Numbered from the stretch's first letter, positions 6,935-15,037 are shown. The stretch is 60,219 nt of DNA from an uncultured Clostridia bacterium (GCA_944328845.1 CALVHV010000002.1:1-60219), one strand, 5' to 3'. A program made the numbers and translations. Notes: generated by a model from the sequence alone, not told the origin.

Positions 6935-8515
6935 ATGTGTTCGATTTTTTGCTGCACGACGAAAGAAGTCGATTATAAGCGCATGCTGGAAGGGTTCTAC
7001 CGCACCGTTTCGCGCGGGCCGGACATGAGCCGCGTGGAAAAGACCCCTTCGGGGTACATGGCATTTCATCGCCTCGCCATCATGGGGTTGAACGCGCTGG
7101 GCATGCAGCCCTTTTCCATGGGCAAGAGCAAGCTGATCTGCAACGGGGAGATCTACGGGTTCCGTCCTCTGAAAAAGAGGCTGGAAGAGCTGGGCTATTC
7201 CTTTCTTTCGGACAGCGACTGCGAGATTCTTTTGCCCCTGTACCACGAATACGGGCTGAAGATGTTCTCCCTGCTGGACGCGGAATTTGCGCTCGTTCTG
7301 TACGACGGCGAAACGGGCGAGTACATCGCCGCGCGCGACCCCGTCGGCATCCGCCCGCTCTATTACGGGTACCTGAAAGGGGGCGCCATCCTCTTTGCCA
7401 GCGAGCCGAAAAACCTCGAAGGGCTTGCCGAGGGCGAAATTTACCCCTTCCCGCCCGGACATTATTACTATAAAGGGAAGTTCCGTTCCTATTGCGACAT
7501 CGCCGAGGCAAAGGAATACCTTCCCGACGACGTGGAGACGGTGTGCCGCAACATCCGCGAAAAGCTGACCGAAGGGGTGAGAAAGCGTCTGGACGCGGAT
7601 GCGCCCGTGGGCTTTCTGCTTTCCGGCGGGCTGGATTCCTCCCTCGTCTGTTCTCTCGGCGCGCGCATGCTGGGGCGCATCCGTACTTTTGCCGTCGGCA
7701 TGGACAAGGACGCCATCGACCTCAAATACGCCAGGGAAGTTGCCGACTACATCAAAAGCGATCATACGGAGATCTTCATCACCCGCGAAGAGGTGCTCTC
7801 TTCTCTCGAAAGCGTCATCGCCGCGCTGGGCACCTTCGATATCACAACTGTCCGCGCGTCCATGGGCATGTATCTTCTCTGCAAAAAGATCCACGAAATT
7901 TCCGACGTGCGCGTGCTCCTGACGGGGGAGATCTCGGACGAGCTGTTCGGCTATAAATACACCGATTTTGCGCCCGATGCCGAAGCGTTCCAGAAAGAAT
8001 CGCAAAAGCGGGTCCGCGAACTGCATATGTACGACGTTTTGCGCGCCGACAGGTGCATTTCCGTACATTCGATGGAGGCGCGCGTGCCTTTCGGCGACCT
8101 CGACTTTGTGCGCTACGTCATGCACGTCTCTCCCGCCCTCAAACAAAACGTGTACGGAAAGGGGAAATATCTCCTGCGCAAAGCGTTCGAGGGGGATTAT
8201 CTGCCCGAAAACATTCTCTGGCGGGAAAAGGCGGCGTTCTCGGACGCGGTGGGACATTCGATGGTGGACGACTTAAAGGAATACGCCGAGCAAAAATACG
8301 GCAGAGACTGGAAACAGATCGCCGGGAAATATTCCTATCACGCCCGCCCGTTTACCAAGGAAAGCCTGTTGTACCGCGAGATCTTCGAAAAATATTATCC
8401 CGGGCAGGCGGGCATGGTCAAAGATTTCTGGATGCCCAACAAGCGTTGGGAGGGCTGCAAGGTGAACGACCCTTCCGCGCGCGTGCTCTCCAACTACGGC
8501 GACAGCGGGAAATAA
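6935..8515 (+). CDS. asnB: Glutamine-hydrolysing asparagine synthetase
   Basis: 526 aa, somewhat short for AsnB. It converts aspartate, glutamine and ATP to asparagine, glutamate, AMP and PPi. The start at 6935, with GAGAGGAG 6 nt upstream, puts Cys2 (MCSIF) at the N-terminus, as needed for the Ntn amidotransferase nucleophile. CNGEIY (69-74) continues that domain. The PP-loop SGGLDSS (230-236) binds ATP in the synthetase domain, and LLTGEISDELFGY and SMEARVPFGD follow. It is a single-gene unit under the asparagine T-box, so expression should rise when tRNA-Asn is uncharged. All expected catalytic residues are present. Confidence 0.95.
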   Translation: MCSIFCCTTKEVDYKRMLEGFYRTVSRGPDMSRVEKTPSGYMAFHRLAIMGLNALGMQPFSMGKSKLICNGEIYGFRPLKKRLEELGYSFLSDSDCEILLPLYHEYGLKMFSLLDAEFALVLYDGETGEYIAARDPVGIRPLYYGYLKGGAILFASEPKNLEGLAEGEIYPFPPGHYYYKGKFRSYCDIAEAKEYLPDDVETVCRNIREKLTEGVRKRLDADAPVGFLLSGGLDSSLVCSLGARMLGRIRTFAVGMDKDAIDLKYAREVADYIKSDHTEIFITREEVLSSLESVIAALGTFDITTVRASMGMYLLCKKIHEISDVRVLLTGEISDELFGYKYTDFAPDAEAFQKESQKRVRELHMYDVLRADRCISVHSMEARVPFGDLDFVRYVMHVSPALKQNVYGKGKYLLRKAFEGDYLPENILWREKAAFSDAVGHSMVDDLKEYAEQKYGRDWKQIAGKYSYHARPFTKESLLYREIFEKYYPGQAGMVKDFWMPNKRWEGCKVNDPSARVLSNYGDSGK

Positions 8516-8555
8516 TTTTTCCGCCCCGCCTTGCGCCGCCGCGGCGGGGAAATTG

Positions 8556-8584
8556 TTGCCTTTTTCGCGCGGGCGTGGTACAAT
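8556..8584 (+). promoter_or_regulatory. Promoter of queH, predicted leaderless
   Basis: TTGCCT (8556-8561), 17 bp, and TACAAT (8579-8584) within an extended TGGTACAAT. The usual start point 7 nt after the -10 box falls on the A of the queH ATG at 8591, and no Shine-Dalgarno sequence exists. Confidence 0.65.
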
Positions 8585-8590
8585 GTGCGC

Positions 8591-9199
8591 ATGAACAAGC
8601 CCGATTTCAACAAGAGAATGTTCGAACTCGCCCGCAGCGTGCCCAAGGGAGAAAAACTCCTTCTGCACAGCTGCTGCGGGCCCTGTTCGTCGCGCTGTCT
8701 GGAAACGTTGAAAGAATACTTCGACGTCACCGTTCTCTTTTACAATCCCAATATCACCGACCCCGCCGAATACGAAAAGCGCAGGGGCGAACAGCTCCGC
8801 TTTCTGCGGGAGACGGGCTGGGCAGACTTTCTCGGATGCGGCTACGACCCGCAGGAATTTTTCTCTGCCGTCCGCGGCCTGGAAGGGGAAAAGGAGGGCG
8901 GCGCCCGCTGTTACAAGTGCTATCGCCTGCGCCTGGAAAAGACGGCGCAGCTTGCCGCGGAAAACGGGTTCGGCTGGTTCTGTTCCACCCTGTCCGTCAG
9001 TCCGCACAAAAATGCCGCTTGGCTCAACGAGCTGGGCGAGGACATCGAAAAGCGCACGGGCGTGCGCTGGCTGTATTCCGATTTCAAAAAGGAAAACGGC
9101 TATCTTCGCTCCGTTCGCCTCGCGCAGGAACACGGTCTCTATCGCCAGAATTACTGCGGTTGCATCTTTTCCGATTGGACAAAACATCCTTCCCTGTAA
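8591..9199 (+). CDS. queH: Epoxyqueuosine reductase QueH
   Basis: 202 aa, DUF208/QueH family. It reduces epoxyqueuosine to queuosine at tRNA position 34, a non-orthologous replacement for QueG. The metal and Fe-S cysteines are in place: HSCCGPCSSRC (C28, C29, C32), C107 and C110 in ARCYKC, and YCGC near the C-terminus. FYNPNI and STLSVSPHKN are typical family stretches. The ATG at 8591 is the only sensible start and has no ribosome-binding site; a -10 box ends 6 nt before it. No other queuosine genes are in the window. Confidence 0.92.
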   Translation: MNKPDFNKRMFELARSVPKGEKLLLHSCCGPCSSRCLETLKEYFDVTVLFYNPNITDPAEYEKRRGEQLRFLRETGWADFLGCGYDPQEFFSAVRGLEGEKEGGARCYKCYRLRLEKTAQLAAENGFGWFCSTLSVSPHKNAAWLNELGEDIEKRTGVRWLYSDFKKENGYLRSVRLAQEHGLYRQNYCGCIFSDWTKHPSL

Positions 9200-9237
9200 A
9201 AAAGGGGAGGATTTTTTATAAATGCATGCAAAAACAT

Positions 9238-9266
9238 TTGACGGGCGGGCACAGATCGGCTATAAT
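9238..9266 (+). promoter_or_regulatory. Promoter of the iscR-iscS-iscU operon
   Basis: TTGACG (9238-9243), a 17-bp spacer and a perfect TATAAT (9261-9266). Confidence 0.85.
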
Positions 9267-9292
9267 AATTACTACTAAAATAGTTGCAATTA
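9266..9292 (+). promoter_or_regulatory. Candidate operator of the IscR-like repressor
   Basis: A 27-bp imperfect dyad centred at 9279. Outer arms TAATT/AATTA and inner arms ACTA/TAGT (ACTAAAATAGT at 9274-9284) give 11 matching pairs of 13. It begins at the last base of the -10 box and covers the predicted transcript start, as expected for autorepression by the Rrf2 protein encoded next. Confidence 0.65.
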
Positions 9293-9303
9293 AGGAGGCG
9301 GGT

Positions 9304-9753
9304 ATGAGGCTTTCATCCAAATCGCAATACGGGTTAAAGGCATGCTATATCCTTGCGCAGAATTATCCGCAGAGGTGCGTCAGTGCTTCGGCGCTGGAAA
9401 AGGAGATCGCGGTCTCGGGGAAATATATCGAAAAGATCATGCGCATGCTGTCCGGCAAGGGCATCGTGGCGGCGGAGCGCGGCGTTTCGGGCGGGTACAA
9501 GCTGACGCGCGCACCGCGCGAGATCACCATCGGCGACGTCGCTCGCGCGCTGGAGGATAACATGGAGATCGCCGACTGCATCACGTCCACCTGTACCAAA
9601 TGTGCCACGGGGGAAGTGTGGCGCAAGCTGTATGCGGGCATCAACGAGGTGCTCGATTCGATGACCCTGCAATCCATGCTGGACGATCACTGCGAAGTGG
9701 GCGTGTGCAAGTGCAACAGTTCGGAAGGGGATTGCCGCTGCAAGGCGGGCTGA
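9304..9753 (+). CDS. iscR: Rrf2-family (IscR-like) Fe-S transcriptional regulator
   Basis: 149 aa. An N-terminal winged helix opens MRLSSKSQYGLKACYILAQ, and the DNA-recognition and wing region is GVSGGYKL. The Rrf2 cysteine cluster C92, C97 and C100 (DCITSTCTKC) would ligate a [2Fe-2S] cluster. The C-terminus adds five more cysteines (C130, C135, C137, C144, C146). That tail is unusual and may bind metal or participate in sensing. AAGGAGG lies 6 nt before the ATG. It is first in the operon with iscS and iscU, so it most likely represses its own operon when clusters are sufficient. Confidence 0.88.
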   Translation: MRLSSKSQYGLKACYILAQNYPQRCVSASALEKEIAVSGKYIEKIMRMLSGKGIVAAERGVSGGYKLTRAPREITIGDVARALEDNMEIADCITSTCTKCATGEVWRKLYAGINEVLDSMTLQSMLDDHCEVGVCKCNSSEGDCRCKAG

Positions 9754-9763
9754 GGAGAAGACA

Positions 9764-10957
9764 ATGGAACGTATTTATTTCGATCACGCGGCGACGACGC
9801 CTGTCGACGCGCGCGTACTGCAAAAGATGCTGCCGTATTTTTCGGACAATTTCGGCAACCCCAATTCCCAGCACTGGTTCGGCCGCAGGAGCGTGACCGC
9901 CGTGGACGAGGCGCGCGACCTCATCGCTTCCCTCATCGGGGCAAAGCCGGGCGAGATCTATTTTACTTCGGGCGGCACCGAGTCGGACAACTGGGCGATC
10001 CGCGGCGCGGCGCACGCGCAGGCGGCAAAGGGGAAACACCTCATCGTCAGCGCCGTCGAGCATCCCGCCATGATTACCACGGCAAAGGAACTGGAAAAGG
10101 AGGGCTTTGAGGTCTCCTTTGCGCCCGTGGACGAATACGGCAGGGTGGACGTGCAGAAGCTGAAAGCGCTTTTGCGCTCGGATACGACCTTTGTGGGCGT
10201 GATGACGGCAAACAACGAGGTAGGCACCGTCCAGCCGATCGCGGAAATTTCCGCACTGTGCAAGGAGCGAGGGATTCTCTTTTTCACCGACGCGGTGCAG
10301 GCGGCGGGCGCACTGAAGATCGACGTAAAAGACCCCGCCGTCGATCTGCTCTCCTTTTCCGCCCATAAATTTTACGGCCCGAAAGGGGTGGGGGTGCTGT
10401 ACATCCGTTCGGGGCTGAAGATGGGCAAGATCATCACGGGCGGGCACCAGGAGCGCACCATGCGCGGCGGCACCACCAACGTCCCCGCCATCGTGGGAAT
10501 GGCGGAGGCATTCCGCCTGGCACAGGAAGAGCGCGAAAGAAACGCCGCATATGTTTCCTCCCTGCGAGACAGGTTTATTTCCCGCGTGCTGCGCGAGATC
10601 CCGTACGTCAAACTCAACGGGCACCCGCAGGAGCGCCTGCCCGCCAATGCAAACTTCTCTTTCCGCTATATCGAAGGGGAATCTCTCCTGTTCAGCCTGG
10701 ACCTCGCGGGCATCGCCGTTTCCAGCGGCTCGGCATGCTCGTCCGGCTCGCTGGAACCTTCGCACGCCCTGCTTGCCATGGGCCTGCCCGAGGGGCTGGC
10801 GCACGGCAGCGTCCGCTTTTCCTTCGGCAAGGACAATACCCCCGCGCAGATCGACTATGCGGTGGACAAGCTGAAAGAGATCGTCCTCAAACTGCGCGCT
10901 CTTTCCCCGCTCTTTCCCAAAGAGCTGAAAAACGAAGTATTCGAAAAGGAGAACTGA
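9764..10957 (+). CDS. iscS: Cysteine desulfurase (NifS/IscS type)
   Basis: 397 aa, full length. This PLP enzyme converts cysteine to alanine and hands a persulfide to the Fe-S scaffold. The start MERIYFDHAATTP is canonical, with GAGGAG 8 nt before it. The PLP lysine is K202 in SFSAHKFYGPKG. The mobile active-site cysteine is C325 in SSGSACSSGS. It lies 10 nt after iscR and 1 nt before iscU. The short loop around C325 and the operon place it in the clostridial NifS/IscS group rather than SufS. Confidence 0.95.
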   Translation: MERIYFDHAATTPVDARVLQKMLPYFSDNFGNPNSQHWFGRRSVTAVDEARDLIASLIGAKPGEIYFTSGGTESDNWAIRGAAHAQAAKGKHLIVSAVEHPAMITTAKELEKEGFEVSFAPVDEYGRVDVQKLKALLRSDTTFVGVMTANNEVGTVQPIAEISALCKERGILFFTDAVQAAGALKIDVKDPAVDLLSFSAHKFYGPKGVGVLYIRSGLKMGKIITGGHQERTMRGGTTNVPAIVGMAEAFRLAQEERERNAAYVSSLRDRFISRVLREIPYVKLNGHPQERLPANANFSFRYIEGESLLFSLDLAGIAVSSGSACSSGSLEPSHALLAMGLPEGLAHGSVRFSFGKDNTPAQIDYAVDKLKEIVLKLRALSPLFPKELKNEVFEKEN

Positions 10958-10958
10958 T

Positions 10959-11330
10959 ATGTACACGCAAAAGGTGATGGAAGCCTTTCAAAACCCCAAA
11001 AACGTGGGGGAGATAGAAAATTACGACGGCATGGGCATGATCGGCAGCGAGGCGTGCGGAGACATCATGCAGGTGTTCATCAAGGTAGAAAACGGCGTGA
11101 TCGCGGACGCAAAATTCAAGACGTTCGGCTGCGCGGCGGCGATCGCAACCTCTTCCACGGCGACGGAAATGATCAAGGGCATGACGGTGGAGGAGGCGCT
11201 GGAAGTGACCAATAAAAAGGTCATCGAAGTGCTTGGCGGGCTCCCGCCGCAGAAGATCCACTGTTCCGTGCTGGCGGAACAGGCCATCAAAGCCGCCATC
11301 GAGGATTATAAAAACCGTCAGAAAAACTGA
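10959..11330 (+). CDS. iscU: Fe-S cluster scaffold IscU/NifU-N
   Basis: 123 aa. This scaffold assembles Fe-S clusters with sulphur from IscS. The three ligand cysteines are C33 (EACGD, with the stabilising D35), C58 (FGCAA) and C102 (KIHCSVL). The first motif lacks the usual NP before CGD, as in clostridial NifU-like scaffolds. AAGGAG lies before the ATG. It is the third gene of the operon, and there is no HscA/HscB or ferredoxin gene alongside, which is typical of Clostridia. Confidence 0.93.
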   Translation: MYTQKVMEAFQNPKNVGEIENYDGMGMIGSEACGDIMQVFIKVENGVIADAKFKTFGCAAAIATSSTATEMIKGMTVEEALEVTNKKVIEVLGGLPPQKIHCSVLAEQAIKAAIEDYKNRQKN

Positions 11331-11338
11331 GGTACGGT

Positions 11339-11833
11339 ATGCGTAAATCAGAACGGGAAATTACAGACAGCGCCGAAAAGCTGGAAACGCTTCTGCGCTG
11401 CGAATATCTCACCCTTGCGCTGCAAGGGGAGGATGCACCCTATGCTTTGCCCGTCAATTTCGGCGCGGAGGCGGTGCAGGACGGACTTGTTTTGTACTTT
11501 CACTGCGCCGTCGAGGGCAAGAAACTGGAACTGCTGCGGCGGGATGCACGCGTAGGCTTCTGCGCGGCAAGGCAGCTGCGCGTCTTCAACAAGGGTGCGG
11601 CTCCCTGCGGCTTTACCACCGATTACGAGAGCATCTGCGGCAAAGGCAGGGCGGAGATCGTGACGGACGAGGCGGAGCGCCTGCACGGGCTGAAAGTGCT
11701 GCTGTCCCATTATACGCCGCAAGAGTTTGCGGACGAAGCGTTTTCCGGGCACGCCCTCGCCCTTACGACGGTGGTGAAGATCTGCGTGGACGAATGGACG
11801 GGGAAGAGGCTTGTCCGCCCCGAATTTGCATAG
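11339..11833 (+). CDS. Pyridoxamine 5'-phosphate oxidase-like FMN-binding split-barrel protein
   Basis: 164 aa, of the NimA/PNPOx-like group. Family features are an opening LLRCEYLTLALQGEDAPYALPVNF, then LYFHCAVEGKKLELLRRDARVGF and GKGRAEIV. FMN or F420-type cofactor binding is expected from the fold, and the substrate is unknown. It begins 8 nt after the iscU stop with a GAGGT ribosome-binding sequence, so it may ride on the isc operon. Whether it has any role in Fe-S metabolism cannot be told. Confidence 0.78.
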   Translation: MRKSEREITDSAEKLETLLRCEYLTLALQGEDAPYALPVNFGAEAVQDGLVLYFHCAVEGKKLELLRRDARVGFCAARQLRVFNKGAAPCGFTTDYESICGKGRAEIVTDEAERLHGLKVLLSHYTPQEFADEAFSGHALALTTVVKICVDEWTGKRLVRPEFA

Positions 11834-11913
11834 ACGTACCTGTGTTTTTGCGTCATTTTCTGCCGCACACATATGTTTTTTTGTTCACTGGAAAAATTTT
11901 TTTCGTATAGAAT

Positions 11914-11942
11914 TTGACATTTTCCTCCCGATTTGGTATACT
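11914..11942 (+). promoter_or_regulatory. Consensus promoter before the MATE remnant
   Basis: TTGACA (11914-11919), 17 bp, TATACT (11937-11942). It drives a leader of about 90 nt. Confidence 0.82.
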
Positions 11943-11991
11943 ACCGTTTGCAATTTAACGTACGGAACAGACGTAAATCCAGTCTTATACA

Positions 11992-12027
11992 GGCGTGTGG
12001 TCTTTCAGGGCCGCCCGCCTTTTTTTT
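11992..12027 (+). terminator. Leader hairpin with T8 run (attenuator) before the MATE remnant
   Basis: GGCGTGTGGTC (11992-12002) pairs with GGCCGCCCGCC (12009-12019) apart from one mismatch, with two G-U pairs, followed by eight T (12020-12027). It lies between the promoter and the ATG at 12040. An earlier stem is possible where TTTAACGT pairs with ACGTAAA. This layout suggests an RNA switch, but no known class was recognised. Confidence 0.6.
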
Positions 12028-12039
12028 GTGGAGGAAATT

Positions 12040-12441
12040 ATGGAACAGAAAAATAACTTTTTGGCGGAGGCGCCCGTCGGCAAACTTCTCGTAAAATTTG
12101 CGGTGCCCTGCGTGCTCTCTCTGCTTGTCAGCGCGCTGTACAACATTGTCGACCAGATCTTTATCGGGCAGAGTGTGGGCTATCTCGGCAACGCCGCCAC
12201 CAACGTCGTCTATCCCTTTACCGTTGTGGCGCTCGCCGTCGCCCTGCTCATCGGAGACGGAGCTGCGGCGCTGTTCAGCCTGTCGCTGGGCAGGGGAGAT
12301 ACAAAGACGGGCAACCGCTGCGGCTGGATCGCGCTCATTTTGTCTGTAAGTGCGGGCGTTTTGCTCACCGTCGCGCTTGTCTTTGTCGAACTGCGCAGGA
12401 TGCGCCGCAAGGAGGGCGTAACTGTCGATGCGGCGGAATAG
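12040..12441 (+). pseudogene. MATE-family efflux transporter, remnant with internal deletion
   Basis: 133 aa, whereas MATE proteins are about 450. The first ~110 residues are clearly MATE: APVGKLLVKFAVPCVLSLLV, LYNIVDQIFIGQSVGYLGNAA and LIGDGAAALFSLSLGRGD. After one more helix the sequence jumps to a basic end (VELRRMRRKEG) that resembles the C-terminal tail of such transporters. That suggests an in-frame loss of about ten helices. GGAGG is 8 nt before the ATG and the promoter is consensus. It cannot transport alone. A newly short but expressed protein is a less likely alternative. Confidence 0.75.
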
Positions 12442-12451
12442 GGTGTAAATG

Positions 12452-12487
12452 CGGCGCGCTCCGCAAATACTTTTGCGGGGCGCGCCG
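12452..12487. terminator. Terminator-like hairpin between the MATE remnant and rsmA
   Basis: CGGCGCGCTCCGCAAA (12452-12467) pairs with TTTGCGGGGCGCGCCG (12472-12487), with one G-T pair. It is placed between convergent genes. The T-runs are short, so efficiency is uncertain. Confidence 0.5.
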
Positions 12488-12522
12488 ATCGGTTTTAAGA
12501 GGAGAGAAAGACCGCAGGCGCG

Positions 12523-13365
12523 TCATGCGTTTGCGGTCTTTTCTCTGTACAAGAGTGCCGAAAGGGCGGCAAGCTGCTGCGGGGTGAGCGTTTCGCCGCG
12601 CGCCTTTTCGGGAATGCCGGCCTCGGCAAGCAGTGCCTGCGCCCGCTCGCGGGGCAGGGAAAAGGCGTTGACAAGGTTGTTTTCCAGCGTCTTTCTGCGG
12701 GAAAGGAAGGCGGCGCGCACCGTATCGCGGTAGCACTTTGCGTCGGGCACGGGGATGCGGTCTTTTTCAAAATCCAGCTTCACGACGGCGCTGTCTACAT
12801 TGGGTACGGGATGGAACATCCTGCGCGGCACAAATTTCACCGTTTCCGCGCTTGCCCTGCGGGCGATCGCCGCCGTGCGGGCGCCGTAGTCTGCCGTTCC
12901 CGCCTGTGCACAGAAGCGGCGCGCCACGTCGTCCTGCACCATGATGACGAGAGAGCGCACCTTTTCCGCCTCTTCCACGAACCGCATGACGAGAGGGGAG
13001 GTGATGTAGTAGGGCAGGTTCGCCACCACCGTGTATTCGCCCAGTTCCTTTTCGAGGGCGGGCAGGTTTTCTTTCATAAAGTCGCGGAACACCACTTCCG
13101 CGTTGTCTACGCCTGCCAGCGTTTCCGCCAGAACGGGCTGTAATTTTTGATCGATCTCATAGGAGACGACCCGCTTTGCCGCCGCGGCAAGTTCGCGCGT
13201 CAGCGTGCCTGCGCCGCAGCCGATCTCCAAAACGGTGGTGTTTTTGTCCACGCCTGCGAGGGCGACGATGCTCTTTAAAAGGTTGACGTCGGAAATAAAA
13301 TTCTGTCCGAACTGCTTTTTAAAGGAAAAACCGTGCCGCAGGAGCGTTTCTTTCAAATTTTCCAT
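12523..13365 (-). CDS. rsmA: 16S rRNA (adenine-N6,N6) dimethyltransferase
   Basis: 280 aa, full length. RsmA (KsgA) dimethylates A1518 and A1519 of 16S rRNA late in 30S assembly. SAM motif I is EIGCGAG (residues 47-53). The catalytic motif NLPYYIT starts at 116, and QFGQNFISD near the N-terminus is a family hallmark. The ATG at 13365 has AGGTAG 6 nt upstream. It lies downstream of tatD and its linked radical SAM gene on the same strand, preserving the metG-tatD-rsmA order common in Firmicutes. Confidence 0.95.
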   Translation of the reverse strand: MENLKETLLRHGFSFKKQFGQNFISDVNLLKSIVALAGVDKNTTVLEIGCGAGTLTRELAAAAKRVVSYEIDQKLQPVLAETLAGVDNAEVVFRDFMKENLPALEKELGEYTVVANLPYYITSPLVMRFVEEAEKVRSLVIMVQDDVARRFCAQAGTADYGARTAAIARRASAETVKFVPRRMFHPVPNVDSAVVKLDFEKDRIPVPDAKCYRDTVRAAFLSRRKTLENNLVNAFSLPRERAQALLAEAGIPEKARGETLTPQQLAALSALLYREKTANA

Positions 13366-13499
13366 GATCTACCTGTACGATTTGTGTATAAAGGGCGCCT
13401 TTCGGCACAAACTGAAGATGTAAACTTTTTACTGCGCGAACGTACAACTGCTCAGAAGCGGAAGCGCGTTTGCAGAGAAAAAAAGTTTGCGTACAAATG

Positions 13500-13545
13500 A
13501 AAAAGAGGGATCGGAAAGGCAATCGTCTTTGAGATCTCTTTTTTT
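13500..13545. terminator. Bidirectional-type terminator hairpin
   Basis: AAAAAGAG at 13500-13507 pairs with CTCTTTTT in the 13534-13545 T-run, with an imperfect inner GATC/GATC section. It lies 94 nt past the stop of the minus-strand radical SAM gene, so it probably ends the tatD transcript. The rest of the 273-bp gap holds no visible gene. Confidence 0.45.
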
Positions 13546-13638
13546 CGTTCGGGCGGCGCGGGAAGGGCGGGGCAGCGCGCTCTTTGCCCCCTCGGGATCG
13601 CCGTCCGCAAGGCAAGCGTTTATGTCTGCGGGAAAGAT

Positions 13639-14250
13639 CTACTCGCTGTCGGCGATATAGGGGCGCACGCGCAGGGAAACGCCGCACTTTGCCGCGATCT
13701 TGCGGCATTCTTCGATCTTTGCTTCGCCGATGACGTCTACAACGGAAAACCACACGTTGATGCCGCGTGCGGCACACTTTTTTGCAAAATCCTGCAGGCC
13801 GACAAAGGCGGATTCGCCGTAAGCGGGGCGGCAGAGCTTTACATAGTCCGCGGCATTGCTCTCGTTGAGGCTGACGTTGATCTTGTCTACCGCCTGTGCA
13901 AGGTCGGCGGAAATGTCTCTGCCCGCGATCATGCTTCCCTGTCCGTTGGTGTTCAGTCGCACCGTCGCGCCCCGCTTTTTCAGTTCTTTTCCGATCTCAG
14001 TGAGGGCGGAAAGGCGCAGGGTGGGTTCGCCGAACCCGCAGAAAACGTATTCCTTATAGCGGGAAATGTCTTCGGGGATGCGTGCAAGCACCTCGGCGGG
14101 GGAGGGTTCGCGCGAGAGCCAAAGCTTGTGCCCGAAATAGGAAGAATGTTCGTTGCGCACGCAGAAGGTGCAGTCGTTCGAGCACTTGCTCGTCAGGTTG
14201 ATGTACAGGTTTCCGTCCAGTTCGTAAGTAAAGGTTTCAAATTTTTCCAT
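13639..14250 (-). CDS. TatD-linked radical SAM protein
   Basis: 203 aa. The radical-SAM cluster motif is C23-X3-C27-X2-C30 (SKCSNDCTFC), with the SAM-binding stretch YVFCGFGEPTLR near residues 68-79 and RLNTNGQGS after it. The protein is short, lacks extra Fe-S cysteines, and matches the small group always found beside TatD. It overlaps the tatD stop by 14 nt, so the two are translated together. The substrate of this group is not established; a link to RNA or DNA processing is only inference from the partner. Confidence 0.85.
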   Translation of the reverse strand: MEKFETFTYELDGNLYINLTSKCSNDCTFCVRNEHSSYFGHKLWLSREPSPAEVLARIPEDISRYKEYVFCGFGEPTLRLSALTEIGKELKKRGATVRLNTNGQGSMIAGRDISADLAQAVDKINVSLNESNAADYVKLCRPAYGESAFVGLQDFAKKCAARGINVWFSVVDVIGEAKIEECRKIAAKCGVSLRVRPYIADSE

Positions 14251-15028
14251 CGTTCGTACCGTTCAGTTTTTTAAATAACGTATATGCGTTTTTGCGTATT
14301 TGTTCCTGTAGGAGGGGGAGGGGCACGCCGCGCAGGAGCGCGAGCTTTTCGTACACGAATTTCACGTTTTTGGGGGTGTTCTGTGTGCCGCGCAGCGGTT
14401 CGGGCGCAAGGTAGGGGCTGTCCGTTTCCGCCAGGATCCTGTCGGCGGGCACCATCTTTGCCACCTCGTCCAGCCGCCGTGCGTTTTTAAAGGTGACGGG
14501 CCCCGCAAAGGAGATGTACAGCCCCAGTTTCAGGTACTCCGCCGCCGTTTCGGGGCTTCCCGAAAAGCAATGCATCACCGCTCCGTATTCCAAAAATCTC
14601 TTGTTCTGTTTCAAAAGGGCAAGGGTGTCTGCGGCGGCATCGCGGCTGTGGATGATAAAGGGCAGGCGGCAGGCGTGTGCCAGTTCCATCTGCGCCGCAA
14701 AGGCGCGCTTTTGTGCCTCCTCGTCCGTATTTTCGTAGTGGTAGTCCAGCCCGATCTCTCCCACGGCGACTCCCTTGGGACGTTTGAGAAGCTCTGCGAT
14801 GCGTTCAAAGTCGCCCTCTGTAAAGTCGCCTAAGTTGGAGGGGTGGAACCCCGCCGCAAAGTACACAAAGGGGCAGCGCTCCGCCTGCTGTGCGGCATAG
14901 AGGGAGGAGTCGTAATTCCAGCCCACGTCGATCAGTTTTTCCATCCCCGCCTCAGAAAGGTCGGCAAAGAGCGCCTCTTCGTCGCCGTACCGCTCGGGAT
15001 AGTTGATGTGTGCGTGCGTATCGATCAT
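14237..15028 (-). CDS. tatD: TatD-family metal-dependent deoxyribonuclease
   Basis: 263 aa. The start is the ATG at 15028 (MIDTHAHINY); the extra upstream frame is non-homologous. Metal ligands are visible: H5 and H7, the GEIGLDYHY glutamate, and HSRDAA, MHCFSG and ETDSPYL further on. It acts as a 3'-5' exonuclease or DNase on damaged nucleic acid. There is no clear Shine-Dalgarno sequence, and the -10 box ends 9 nt before the ATG, so translation may be leaderless. The radical SAM gene follows with overlap. Confidence 0.93.
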   Translation of the reverse strand: MIDTHAHINYPERYGDEEALFADLSEAGMEKLIDVGWNYDSSLYAAQQAERCPFVYFAAGFHPSNLGDFTEGDFERIAELLKRPKGVAVGEIGLDYHYENTDEEAQKRAFAAQMELAHACRLPFIIHSRDAAADTLALLKQNKRFLEYGAVMHCFSGSPETAAEYLKLGLYISFAGPVTFKNARRLDEVAKMVPADRILAETDSPYLAPEPLRGTQNTPKNVKFVYEKLALLRGVPLPLLQEQIRKNAYTLFKKLNGTNDGKI

Positions 15029-15037
15029 AACGTCTCT

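Noticed and set aside
8524-8549. Terminator for asnB formed by CCCCGCC/GGCGGGG
   Set aside because: The stem exists but no T-run follows on the plus strand, so termination is unsupported.
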